From NCBI GenBank assembly GCA_902363595.1, contig CABJAP010000007.1, forward strand, positions 62,001-126,000: DNA of 64,000 nucleotides, given 5' to 3'. Source of the stretch: Clostridia bacterium. Lineage in GTDB: Bacteria; Bacillota; Clostridia; Peptostreptococcales; Anaerovoracaceae. This document shows positions 28,201 to 36,400 of this stretch, piece after piece. The translations under genes were made by a program, and so were the position numbers. The notes beneath the pieces were generated by a model. It was not told the DNA's origin and did no database searches. It saw only the letters and a program-made list of their open reading frames with translations. The first letter of the stretch is position 1. Each line of letters opens with the position of its first letter.

Positions 28201-29266
28201 GCATGTCGTAGATCTTTTTGTTGATCTTCTTAACTGCTCCGCGGCTGATGTTGGAAACCACGGTAACGTGGGCGCATAGTGCGGGGCAGATCCAAAAGCT
28301 GGCGCGGAATCCATCATCCGTGCCTTCATGTCCGTAAATATCGTATTCTCCCTGGCGGCGCATAAACCAGCCAAGGCCCATACCTTCTCCGTTATTGGGC
28401 ACAGTCGCATACCTTTTCCATAGCTTTTCATAAGTTTCTTTTTTGAAGAACTGTTTGCTCAGATGGGCCTTTGCCCACTTTGCCAGGTCGCAGATGTTGC
28501 TGGTCAATGTGGAGCTGGGGCCGTGCTGCCGGTTGTACGGATAATGCTTTTCCAGCACAATCTGTTTTTCCTGATTCTTGGTATGGGGCATAGCCATGCC
28601 TGCCTGGCTCAAGTCGCTCAATGCCAGGCTTCCCCCGGCCCGCTCAAAGGTCAAAAATGTGGAATCATTCATGCCCAAGGGCTCCAGAATATGTTTTTTC
28701 ATGTACTCCTCGTAGGTCATGCTTGAGGTTTGGGCGATCACCAGTCCCAAAAGCTCATAGGCCATATTGCTGTAACGGAATTTATTCTCCTTGGGAGACC
28801 ACAGCATGCGGGAGCCTTTTACTTCTTCACTGAGGGCATAATTCTTTAATGCCTGATCATCCAGCTTGGGATCATCCCAGTGATAATCTTCCACATCGGC
28901 CAGCCCGGATGTATGGGTGAGCATATGAAAGAGGGTGATTTCCCCATATCGTTCATCGTCTACGCACACATCGGGCAGCAAACGGCAAATCCGGCTGTCC
29001 AGGCTCAGCTTTTCCTGCTCGCATAGCTTCAGGATGCCCGCGGAAGTAAACAATTTTGACACCGACGCCATATGAAAAATCTGTTCCGGCAAAAGCGGCT
29101 GCCGGGTGGTCGCGTCCTTCACCCCCAGCGCTCTTTTATAGTTGAGCCCTTTTAAAGGCTCCGGGCCGTTTTCGCCGATCTCTACGGAAATGGCCAGGCC
29201 CGGCAGGTCGTGGTAAAAAAGGGCTTCTTCCGCGTATTTATCCAGTTGTTTTATCATATTTTCCAT
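28184..29266 (-). CDS. Beta-lactamase-fold serine hydrolase
   Basis: 360 residues of the class C beta-lactamase/esterase/D-alanyl-D-alanine-type peptidase superfamily. Active-site motifs are SxxK in MASVSKLFTSAG (about residue 67), YxN in FRYSNMAYELLG, and HxG in YGHEGTDDGF. No signal peptide is seen, so it is probably cytoplasmic. The ATG at 29266 is preceded by AAGGAG at a rather long spacing (13 bases); the next ATG, three codons on, is an alternative. The substrate cannot be inferred. It overlaps the convergent hypothetical gene. Confidence 0.86.
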   Translation of the reverse strand: MENMIKQLDKYAEEALFYHDLPGLAISVEIGENGPEPLKGLNYKRALGVKDATTRQPLLPEQIFHMASVSKLFTSAGILKLCEQEKLSLDSRICRLLPDVCVDDERYGEITLFHMLTHTSGLADVEDYHWDDPKLDDQALKNYALSEEVKGSRMLWSPKENKFRYSNMAYELLGLVIAQTSSMTYEEYMKKHILEPLGMNDSTFLTFERAGGSLALSDLSQAGMAMPHTKNQEKQIVLEKHYPYNRQHGPSSTLTSNICDLAKWAKAHLSKQFFKKETYEKLWKRYATVPNNGEGMGLGWFMRRQGEYDIYGHEGTDDGFRASFWICPALCAHVTVVSNISRGAVKKINKKIYDMLIHCE

Positions 29267-29356
29267 TGCGCTTCTTTTTCTCCTTGGTTATAATTTATGG
29301 TATTAGTTGTTCCTTAGCTGGAACCATTATAACATAAAAGGTGAGGAGATAAATAC

Positions 29357-30484
29357 ATGCAATATCGTACATTTAACAAAACAGGAGAACAGGTTTCCCT
29401 CCTCGGCACCGGAACTATGCGGCTGCCGCTTTCCGAGGACGGCAAGGTGGACCGTCCGGAAGCGATTTCGATGATCCGCCGTTCCATCGATATGGGGGTC
29501 AACTATGTGGATACCGCCTATATGTACCACGACGGCGAAAGCGAAAAGATCGTCGGTGAGGCGCTGAAAGACGGGTATCGTGAAAAAGTTCTGCTGGCTG
29601 ATAAAATGCCCGTTTGGCTGGCCAAGGATGAGGATGAGATGAAGGCGCTCTTTGAGGAGCAGTTCAAGCGCCTTCAGGTTGATGTGATCGACATGTATCT
29701 GGTCCACAACATCACGGTTCCTGTATGGAAGCGGGCGCAAAAATTCAAGCTTATGGATTTTTTAAAGGAGCAGCAGGAAAAAGGCAGAATCAAGCATATC
29801 GGCTTTTCCTTCCATGATGAATTATCTCTCTTTAAAGAAGTAATTGATGCGTATCCGTGGGATTTCTGTCAAATCCAGCTCAATTATATGGACAAGGATT
29901 TTCAGGCTGGCGAAGAAGGGCTGCGTTATGCGGCTGAGAAAAACATTCCCGTTGTGATCATGGAGCCGCTCAAGGGCGGTAAGCTGACCGATGCGCTGCC
30001 AAGGACCGTCCAGTCGCTGTGGGAGCAGGCTCCGATCAAGAGAACGCCGGCGGAATGGGCGTTTCGCTGGGTCGCCGATCATCCTGAGGTCATGGTCATT
30101 CTCAGCGGCATGAGTTCCAATGCTCAGCTGGAGGAAAACCTGCGCATCCTCTCTGATGCTCAGCCGTGCAGCCTGACGGATCAGGAGCGCGCTATCATCG
30201 ATCAGGTTTCCGACGAGTACAACAAGCTGATCCAGTATTCCTGCACTGGCTGTAAATACTGCATGCCGTGTCCAAAAAAAATTGACATCCCGACCGCTAT
30301 CAACTTTTATAACGAATGGTTTCTCTATGAAGGCAATCCTAAGATCAAGGACGACTATCCAACATGGCTCACGGAAGGCAGAAGACCCAGCGATTGCGTT
30401 GCCTGCAAAGCTTGCGAAGAACATTGTCCTCAGCACCTCCCCATTAGCGAAATCATGGAGAAAACTGCGGAAATTTTTGAATAG
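29357..30484 (+). CDS. Aldo/keto reductase with C-terminal 4Fe-4S domain
   Basis: 375 residues. The first 270 form an aldo/keto reductase barrel (GTGTMRLPLSEDGKVDR, NYVDTAYMYHDGESE with catalytic Asp/Tyr, KADM-like DKMP, HIGFSFHD). The C terminus adds a ferredoxin-like region with CTGCKYCMPCPKKIDI and CVACKACEEHCPQ, enough for two 4Fe-4S clusters. Such fused reductases are common in anaerobes and may exchange electrons with ferredoxin or a membrane partner. GAGGAGATAAATAC precedes the ATG. A similar gene at 44341-45459 is under MerR control. Confidence 0.9.
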   Translation: MQYRTFNKTGEQVSLLGTGTMRLPLSEDGKVDRPEAISMIRRSIDMGVNYVDTAYMYHDGESEKIVGEALKDGYREKVLLADKMPVWLAKDEDEMKALFEEQFKRLQVDVIDMYLVHNITVPVWKRAQKFKLMDFLKEQQEKGRIKHIGFSFHDELSLFKEVIDAYPWDFCQIQLNYMDKDFQAGEEGLRYAAEKNIPVVIMEPLKGGKLTDALPRTVQSLWEQAPIKRTPAEWAFRWVADHPEVMVILSGMSSNAQLEENLRILSDAQPCSLTDQERAIIDQVSDEYNKLIQYSCTGCKYCMPCPKKIDIPTAINFYNEWFLYEGNPKIKDDYPTWLTEGRRPSDCVACKACEEHCPQHLPISEIMEKTAEIFE

Positions 30485-30895
30485 CAGCGAATTGGAGCCG
30501 GGCCGCTGCTCTGGTCCTGTAAGGCGAGGCTTCAGGGCGGGGCCGGAATGAATATAAGAAGCCGGGCTGCTGTGGGGCCCAGGCCGGAGGGCCGAGCCCG
30601 CCGGATGCTGCGGATTTTATCGCTAGAGTACCCAAATTTTGCTTCCAGCGATGATTTTGACCATATTTAACGGATAATCCGGGCTAATCCGGGACAAAAT
30701 CATCGTAAATCCACCAGTATCTCAACAGTAGCGATAAAGAATCATCGCTGAGCCGGCAAAAACAGCTCCATAACGATAATTTTCTATTCAAACCTGATTC
30801 CGACTGCTGTTTTTTTATGGAAGCACGGCCGATGGACCGGGTGAATGCTTTGCTGGCTTTGATGCCGCCCTTCGGGGCGGGCGCTGTCATTGGCA
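30485..30895. other. 411 bp intergenic region with nested inverted repeats
   Basis: No gene is supported. The first 120 bp are very G/C-rich with many short dyads. AGCGATGATTTTG (30647-30659) can pair with CAAAATCATCG (30695-30705) or, alternatively, its first ten bases can pair with AATCATCGCT (30740-30749). Further on, AAAAACAGC and GCTGTTTTTTT (30806-30816) could form a terminator for plus-strand transcription. GCCGCCCTTCGGGGCGGGC (about 30865-30883) is a strong hairpin just past the convergent CHAP gene's stop. Confidence 0.5.
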
Positions 30896-31432
30896 TTAAG
30901 GAATCACATAAATGTATCCCAGCGGCCGTTCTTTGCTGCGCCAAGGCTTTCCGCAGTGAAAGACCGGGCCGCTTTTTTTTGGAGAAACGGTCCAGCCCGA
31001 TTCAGAAACAGTCAGCGGCTCCGCCTGTTCGACCACTGCCACATGGGTCTCATAGCAAGCAATGGCACCCCGCTGCGGGCTGGCGCCGTAATCATACCAG
31101 CCTTCATCAATGTTTTTCTGCCACCACGTCCCTGCATCTCCGGTAAAAACATACGGCAGCTTGCCTCCCTTTATTTCACATACCCGCCCCCAGGCATACC
31201 AGGTACAGTTACCGGTTACATATCCGCTTTTTGTGCGATAGTAGGGCGCCAGTTTGGGATAAAAGGGATTTGTCTTTTGATTGTAATAGAAGTCCGATCC
31301 CTGCCTTCCTTTCACAGGCGCTTGGGTACGCATTTGCACCGCAGCCTGCTCCGGATTCTGGGATGCGATGCGATTGCAGAATATAAAAATTGTCAGGATC
31401 AGGAGAACTCCTGCGATCAGCCTTTGCTTCAT
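30896..31432 (-). CDS. Secreted CHAP-domain protein (putative peptidoglycan amidase/endopeptidase)
   Basis: 178 residues. An N-terminal hydrophobic segment (LIAGVLLILTIFIFCN) acts as a signal or anchor. The remainder is a CHAP domain: GNCTWYAWGRVCEIKGG supplies the catalytic Cys, and THVAVVEQAE the His. CHAP enzymes cut peptidoglycan cross-links or stem peptides; a wall-remodelling role is likely but unproven. GAGAGGTTAGTT precedes the ATG. Upstream are G homopolymer tracts (C tracts on its coding strand). Confidence 0.85.
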   Translation of the reverse strand: MKQRLIAGVLLILTIFIFCNRIASQNPEQAAVQMRTQAPVKGRQGSDFYYNQKTNPFYPKLAPYYRTKSGYVTGNCTWYAWGRVCEIKGGKLPYVFTGDAGTWWQKNIDEGWYDYGASPQRGAIACYETHVAVVEQAEPLTVSESGWTVSPKKSGPVFHCGKPWRSKERPLGYIYVIP

Positions 31433-31509
31433 AACTAACCTCTCTGCTGGTCCAATCTATGAAAATATTGGACTATTTAGAACTGATACCTGACAGAAAG
31501 TCTAATCCT

Positions 31510-31567
31510 GGGGGGGAGTCTATTTCCTTGTCGCTGCCATTTCTGTGAAAAAAGGCGGGGGGGGGGG
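31510..31567. repeat. Two poly-G tracts upstream of the CHAP gene
   Basis: A run of seven G (31510-31516) and a run of eleven G (31557-31567) lie 78 and 125 bp upstream of the CHAP gene start on the opposite strand. Runs of this length are prone to slippage. No clear -10/-35 can be assigned around them, so a promoter role is only a possibility. Confidence 0.6.
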
Positions 31568-31610
31568 TTTGCCGGTCCGATTCCGATCGGGTTCTTTGAT
31601 TTTCCCCAGC

Positions 31611-31648
31611 AAAAGAGGGCGCGCCCGGTTACGGCGCTGCCCTCTTTG
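31611..31648 (-). terminator. Terminator of the PrdC-like gene
   Basis: AAAGAGGGC... pairs with GCCCTCTTT (outer arms 31612-31620 and 31639-31647), followed on the minus strand by TTTTGC. It lies about 27 bp beyond the stop of the gene at 31675. Confidence 0.75.
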
Positions 31649-31674
31649 TCTATATGCTCATGCAGTTTCCTATC

Positions 31675-32940
31675 TTATTTCTCTGCCAACATTTCTTTGG
31701 CAATCTTAACGATGTAATTCAGTGGATTTTTATCCGGGCAGACATATGCGCATCTCCCACACTCGGCACAGGTTTCCACTCCGGTCTTTTTCAATCCCTC
31801 CATATCATTGGCCATAAAGGTCTTGTATATTTGTCCCGGGTCTAAATCAGCAGAGCAGTTATCCCGGCACACCCCGCAATCGCTGCATTCCAGTCTGACG
31901 TCCGCATCGCCATTCTGCGGAGATTTGTCAAAGACAAAGACAGCCATATTGTCCCTGCCCAGCGGAAGCTGATAGTTCTTTAAGAGGTGTGCTACATTAT
32001 ACCCACCTAAAAGAATTTCCTTAGGAAACTCGTTGTCTTCGCTGCAGTAAGCAACAATATCCTCGATCGTTGCTCCCAGCGGAGTAAGGAGATCCCTAGA
32101 AGCTGTCCGATCCTGATCGGTAACAGTAATCAGTTTGTGCGTAACCGGAATGCCCTCTTTGATATAGCGGCCCAAGGCTGAGAAGGAAACAACATTGGCG
32201 ATCAAAATGCCCATATCCGTAGAAAGCATCCGGGCGTCCAGCAGCTCGCCCACGGTCTCGAATACCAAAAGCCGGTCTGAACCCGGCGGATAACTGTGCT
32301 GCAGTGGAACCACTTCGATATTGTCCAGTTCCTTTTCTTTCAGATACCACTTGAGGCAAGCCATGGAGTCTTTTCGGTTTTCAATTACCCCAATATAGCA
32401 TTTTTGCAGCTGCAAGCACTTCATAGTCAAACAAATCATATCAATGATCGTCTCTGCGTCCTTTTTAATAATCGTTTGTTCTAAATTACCATATTCAATC
32501 CACTCGGCTGCATTTACCACCAAGGTGTCCAAATTGTCCAGTTCATCATTCTCAATCAACAGACAAGTTGCCAAGGTAATACCTTCGATACCTCGAATTC
32601 CGCAGCTGGCGATCGCCCGTAAAAAATCACTGCGATCTTTAATTTCTGGAGGTTGGAGTTGTTCCCATCTGGCCTGCTTACCGTCGGTTTTAATTTTCAC
32701 GTATTCGCTTTCCATGGTGCCGTAATCATTATACATAATATAATCTTCGATATAACCGGAGACACTGGAGCGCAGCTCAGAGTGGTATCTGCCGCTGTAA
32801 GATACGATCGGCTGTCCAACCTTTACATATTCACCCTTTTCAGCCCGTACCGCTTCTCCGCTTCGAAAATCATGATCTACCTTAATATAAACATATTCAG
32901 GAGTCGGCATTACTTTAAAATCATTCTTTAAGCCTAACAT
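31675..32940 (-). CDS. RnfC/PrdC-like electron transfer protein
   Basis: 421 residues resembling RnfC and the proline-reductase-associated PrdC. The N terminus has a barrel-sandwich segment (KGEYVKVGQPIVSYSGRYHS; SSVSGYIEDY), the middle the SLBB/NADH-binding-like region (ITLATCLLIENDELDN), and the C terminus a two-cluster ferredoxin domain with CSDCGVCRDNC and CAECGRCAYVC. ATG 32940 is preferred (AAAGG eight bases before) over GTG 32949. No proline reductase subunit genes lie nearby, so this is an orphan copy. Its partner may be the dehydrogenase gene just upstream (33186). No in-frame TGA suggests selenocysteine. Confidence 0.82.
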   Translation of the reverse strand: MLGLKNDFKVMPTPEYVYIKVDHDFRSGEAVRAEKGEYVKVGQPIVSYSGRYHSELRSSVSGYIEDYIMYNDYGTMESEYVKIKTDGKQARWEQLQPPEIKDRSDFLRAIASCGIRGIEGITLATCLLIENDELDNLDTLVVNAAEWIEYGNLEQTIIKKDAETIIDMICLTMKCLQLQKCYIGVIENRKDSMACLKWYLKEKELDNIEVVPLQHSYPPGSDRLLVFETVGELLDARMLSTDMGILIANVVSFSALGRYIKEGIPVTHKLITVTDQDRTASRDLLTPLGATIEDIVAYCSEDNEFPKEILLGGYNVAHLLKNYQLPLGRDNMAVFVFDKSPQNGDADVRLECSDCGVCRDNCSADLDPGQIYKTFMANDMEGLKKTGVETCAECGRCAYVCPDKNPLNYIVKIAKEMLAEK

Positions 32941-33111
32941 AATATTCACCTTTCCCTTTCTCGATCTCTGTTATCCTCTCCCTCACCGAAAATTGTACAA
33001 AATCCTGTACAATTTTATTATAAATGATAGCAAAAGAAAATGCAATAGATTAATTCAGAATTTTCAAAAATTATAAATTTAACATTCTCAAATCCGGGAA
33101 TTTTGCAGCAC

Positions 33112-33141
33112 AAAAAGACGGCCAACGATCGGCCGTCTTTT
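33112..33141 (-). terminator. Terminator of the second saccharopine-dehydrogenase-like gene
   Basis: Perfect stem AAAAGACGGCC / GGCCGTCTTTT with a seven-base loop, followed on the minus strand by a T run. It lies 44 bp after the stop at 33186. Confidence 0.9.
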
Positions 33142-33185
33142 ATTGCATTGAATATGTAGCGCTTATACTACCTGCCTTGCAGCTC

Positions 33186-34469
33186 TTATTTTAAAGCGTC
33201 CAGAAGTTTCTGTTCGTCCAGCATATCCGCATATTCGGAATCCATTTCTCTGATTCCAGCCGGGAATTCATACTTAGCCAGTCTTTCTACGAATGGATCT
33301 GGATCAAAGTGTTCTGGTCCCCATGCACCAGCATCGCTCCAGATGCCTTTGGCGATCAGTTCCATCATGATAACTGGGCCTACTGCTGTCTGTGCTACTA
33401 CAGAGTTGGTTGTATACTTCTTGATGCAATCCTGATTGTCTGCGATCTGATACAGGTAAATGGATCTGTATTTTCCGTCTTTCCAGCCTGTTACCCATGT
33501 TCCTGCGCAGCCTTTTCCAGTCATGGTCATAGTAGCGTCTACCGGGCTCGGGATTACTTTACAGATGAAATCTCTCGGTGTGATTTCGCTGTCGCCGACC
33601 TTGATCTTGGTCTTCTTGTCGGAGAGACCATATTCGAACAGAACCATCAGCTTCTTTCTGAAGTCAGCAGGTACGCCGTATTTGAACGTACATCTGTTAC
33701 AATCGATTTCTCTCGGTACCAGCAGAACTTCTTCGTGCTCTACGTTGATTACTTCCACATCGCCGATTCCACCAGGGAAGTTAAAGATTTCAGGCTCGGA
33801 GAACTGCTCGGTACAGAACCAGTGGCCTTCCGGATGCTCTTCGTTCTTTTCCCAGATTACTGGCGGCTGCAGACATTCTTCGATGGTCGTCCATACGGAG
33901 AAACCGAAGTCGGAATCAGTATTTCCATAGTTGTCGCCGTCTCTTACATTTACTTCATCGATCTTATCAAACAGATGCTTTTCCGCATATTTAGCGAATA
34001 CGTCCGCCATACCAGGTTCAACACCGGATCCGCATACCGCGATTTTACCGGAAGCTTCCCATTCCTTCTGCTTCGCGAACTGGTAATCGCCCAGCTTGAT
34101 GTTCGCCAGCTCGTATGGCTTTTCCGGATGCTCAGTTCCCAGAGTCATCGCACAGTCCAGATATCCGATTCCTGCTTCCAGGCAAGTGTCGAAGATCGTT
34201 TCGTTCATTCTAGGATCGCAAGCGTTCATTGCGAAGTCGATATCGTGTTCTTTTACTACCGATTTAATGCTTTCTGCATCCATAGCATTGATCTGAGCCG
34301 GAACGAATTTTCCGCCGCCGCAAATCTCATTGGCAACTTTCTTCGCTCTTTCGAAATCGTAGTCAGCTACTACAACTTTTTCTGCCCAGTCGCCTTCTGC
34401 ACCTCTGCGTTCAATGATCTTTGCCGCTGATGTTCCTACGCCGCCTGCTCCGATAATAAGTAATTTCAT
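33186..34469 (-). CDS. Saccharopine dehydrogenase family oxidoreductase (module 2)
   Basis: 427 residues starting at ATG 34469 (GGAGGTAGGAAG upstream). The Rossmann motif MKLLIIGAGGVGTSAAKI opens the protein, followed by VVVADYDFERAKKVANE, IDFAMNACDPRMNETIFDTC and GSGVEPGMADVFAKYAEKH, matching the Lys9/carboxynorspermidine-dehydrogenase-type family more closely than the module-1 protein does. C-terminal GKGCAGTWVTGWKDG is also family-like. Reaction and substrate unknown. An AraC gene lies immediately upstream on the same strand; the promoter between them has AraC-type repeats. The PrdC-like gene follows after a terminator. Confidence 0.88.
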   Translation of the reverse strand: MKLLIIGAGGVGTSAAKIIERRGAEGDWAEKVVVADYDFERAKKVANEICGGGKFVPAQINAMDAESIKSVVKEHDIDFAMNACDPRMNETIFDTCLEAGIGYLDCAMTLGTEHPEKPYELANIKLGDYQFAKQKEWEASGKIAVCGSGVEPGMADVFAKYAEKHLFDKIDEVNVRDGDNYGNTDSDFGFSVWTTIEECLQPPVIWEKNEEHPEGHWFCTEQFSEPEIFNFPGGIGDVEVINVEHEEVLLVPREIDCNRCTFKYGVPADFRKKLMVLFEYGLSDKKTKIKVGDSEITPRDFICKVIPSPVDATMTMTGKGCAGTWVTGWKDGKYRSIYLYQIADNQDCIKKYTTNSVVAQTAVGPVIMMELIAKGIWSDAGAWGPEHFDPDPFVERLAKYEFPAGIREMDSEYADMLDEQKLLDALK

Positions 34470-34528
34470 CTTCCTACCTCCAAACATATTCTTAAAACAT
34501 AAAACCATGTCTTAAATTTGATAGGTCA

Positions 34529-34591
34529 ATCTTACCAGAGATATCTGAAAATTTCAACAATGCATTTGCTATAAAAAAATACTTATTTGCT
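34529..34591 (-). promoter_or_regulatory. Promoter and AraC-type operator of the module-2 dehydrogenase
   Basis: On the minus strand TTGAAA (plus 34552-34557), a 17 bp spacer and TAAGAT (34529-34534) form a good sigma-A promoter. Just upstream are two AGCAAAT repeats (plus ATTTGCT at 34564-34570 and 34585-34591), exactly 21 bp apart, the nearer ending six bases before the -35. This is the usual spacing for AraC-family activation. Confidence 0.75.
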
Positions 34592-34592
34592 G

Positions 34593-36128
34593 TTATTTTT
34601 TGTCCACCAATAACAATTCTGCACTGAATCCTTTGAGCGTTGTTCTCAGGCTTAATGTGTCAGAACTGGTGAATTCTCCGAACTCAATGACCGGCATGGA
34701 TGTCCACTGGCTGATAATTTCCTCCCTTCGGCTAAAAGTTCCATGGGGCCTTATAACGTCCTCAAGGTCTGAAATCACTTTATCGCGGAAGGTTTTATAC
34801 CTGGAAATTTTAAATTCACCGGAAAGGCCCGAGCAGCGTACCAGAAATTCGATTTCTTCATCGTATTTTTTTATAATATCCAAAGTCGTCTCTTTGCTGG
34901 TCGTATTTTTTAAGTCCGCTTCCACGGCTTCACTGAAATTATATACTAATATGCTTAAATTGCTCAGCGGTCCCGGGTATTTGGAGGCTGTGGTAATGAT
35001 GTAGTTCTTCCCGGATGCGACCACCGTCTCTCCTAGACTTTTCAGCAGTTCGTAAGGTCCTGCCGCCGGTTTCATATTATCCCGTTCCATTAATTCTTTC
35101 AGCTCAAGGGATTTTGACCGATATCCCATGTAGTCGTCGTGGATGTTCACATCAACGATAATCGGTTTTGCTTTCTGCTTATTAATATAGTCGGTGTAAA
35201 CGCCCTTTACCTGCTGGCGGATCGCCTCTTCAATCTCTGCCGGCGTACTTCTGGTATATTGGGCGTGGGTCTCCCGGCTGATGACCTTGCCGGTAAACAA
35301 CTTTCTATATTCCAGCGGATGCATTCCGTACCAAGTTTCAAAATGCTTGATATAATAGCGGACCGCCGAGAATCCGGTTTCTTCGGCAATAGCTCCAATT
35401 TTCTTGTTGGTACCCAGGAGCAGTTTTTCTGATTCCTCCACGCGGATAAAGCTGAGTAAATCTTGAAAACTGAGGCCGGTGGCCTCTTTGATTACATGGG
35501 ACAAATAATAAATGCTCAAATGCTCCCGATTGGCGATTTCGTTCAGAGTCAGCTTGCGTGAATAGTTGTCGTACATGTAATCGGTGATCCTGGCAAGACG
35601 CCCGGCCAGAATTTTATTTCCTTTGTTCTTGGCTTCGTTGACAAATTTGCCGTCCTCCATAACAAAATATTGAAAATCGGACATGAGGCAGGCGATAAGG
35701 TTGTGGGTGCTTTCAATTACCTTGTGTTCATAACCGTATCCTTTCTGCAGAATCTCCATCATGATTCTGGCAAGAATGTTTCGCAGAATTTCAAGGCTTT
35801 CGTCGCTGTCATCCTCCATATCGGTAACAAAGAAATTATTCCGCAGGTTATCATAGTATTTGGAGAAGTATGCCAGATCCAGCTGGAGCATCATCACCAT
35901 ATTTTTTTCGCCGGTATTGGCAAAGCTGTGCATCTCTCTGTCATTAAGGATAAAAATGTCACCCTGTTTAAGGGTATACGTGTAGTAGCCGTTACGGAGC
36001 ACCACGCTGCCCTCCAGGACGTATACCACTTCCATATCATCGTGAAAGTGGATCGGATATTCTTCAATATTGGCGACCACCACGCTAACGGGTAATTCAT
36101 CCTTGTAAATGTTTTTTTCTTTTAACAA
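34593..36128 (-). CDS. AraC-family regulator paired with the module-2 dehydrogenase
   Basis: 511 residues starting at TTG 36128, chosen because AAGGAGGATAAAGGG is directly before it; the longer frame starts inside that binding site. The N-terminal cupin (YPIHFHDDMEVVYVLEGSVV; QGDIFILNDREMHSF) is followed by the AraC HTH pair (LTLNEIANREHLSIYYLSHV; IGAIAEETGFSAVRYYIKHF; MHPLEYRKLF) and about 220 residues including GPYELLKSLGETVVASGKNY and ISRYKTFRD, similar to GH39-type tails. Architecture parallels the module-1 regulator at 11460. It likely activates the downstream dehydrogenase. Confidence 0.88.
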   Translation of the reverse strand: MLKEKNIYKDELPVSVVVANIEEYPIHFHDDMEVVYVLEGSVVLRNGYYTYTLKQGDIFILNDREMHSFANTGEKNMVMMLQLDLAYFSKYYDNLRNNFFVTDMEDDSDESLEILRNILARIMMEILQKGYGYEHKVIESTHNLIACLMSDFQYFVMEDGKFVNEAKNKGNKILAGRLARITDYMYDNYSRKLTLNEIANREHLSIYYLSHVIKEATGLSFQDLLSFIRVEESEKLLLGTNKKIGAIAEETGFSAVRYYIKHFETWYGMHPLEYRKLFTGKVISRETHAQYTRSTPAEIEEAIRQQVKGVYTDYINKQKAKPIIVDVNIHDDYMGYRSKSLELKELMERDNMKPAAGPYELLKSLGETVVASGKNYIITTASKYPGPLSNLSILVYNFSEAVEADLKNTTSKETTLDIIKKYDEEIEFLVRCSGLSGEFKISRYKTFRDKVISDLEDVIRPHGTFSRREEIISQWTSMPVIEFGEFTSSDTLSLRTTLKGFSAELLLVDKK

Positions 36129-36400
36129 CCCTTTATCCTCCTTGTTCTTCAAAAAATTTTTCTTTTGCTTTTCATCCGCATTATGTAAACCTACGTCCTC
36201 CCTATGGGGAAACGGTTTTCAACAACTTCAAATGTGGTTAATTTTAAGCTTTTCGACGTTTATCCACACTTTTTTCAAAATCGTATACAATTTTATCCCA
36301 ACCCTCCTGTGGAAAATCCAATCAAAAAAAGTCCATCAATTTCAACGTTTTTCTTGTCAACCCCCTTTTTTTCATACTGTGTTATCCACAGCCTGTTCTG

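Noticed and set aside
31675..32940. Possible selenocysteine codon in the PrdC-like gene, as known for some PrdC proteins
   Set aside because: The frame has no in-frame TGA; cysteines fill the cluster motifs.
33309..34430. 373-codon plus-strand open frame antisense to the second saccharopine-dehydrogenase-like gene
   Set aside because: Shadow of a well-supported gene on the minus strand.
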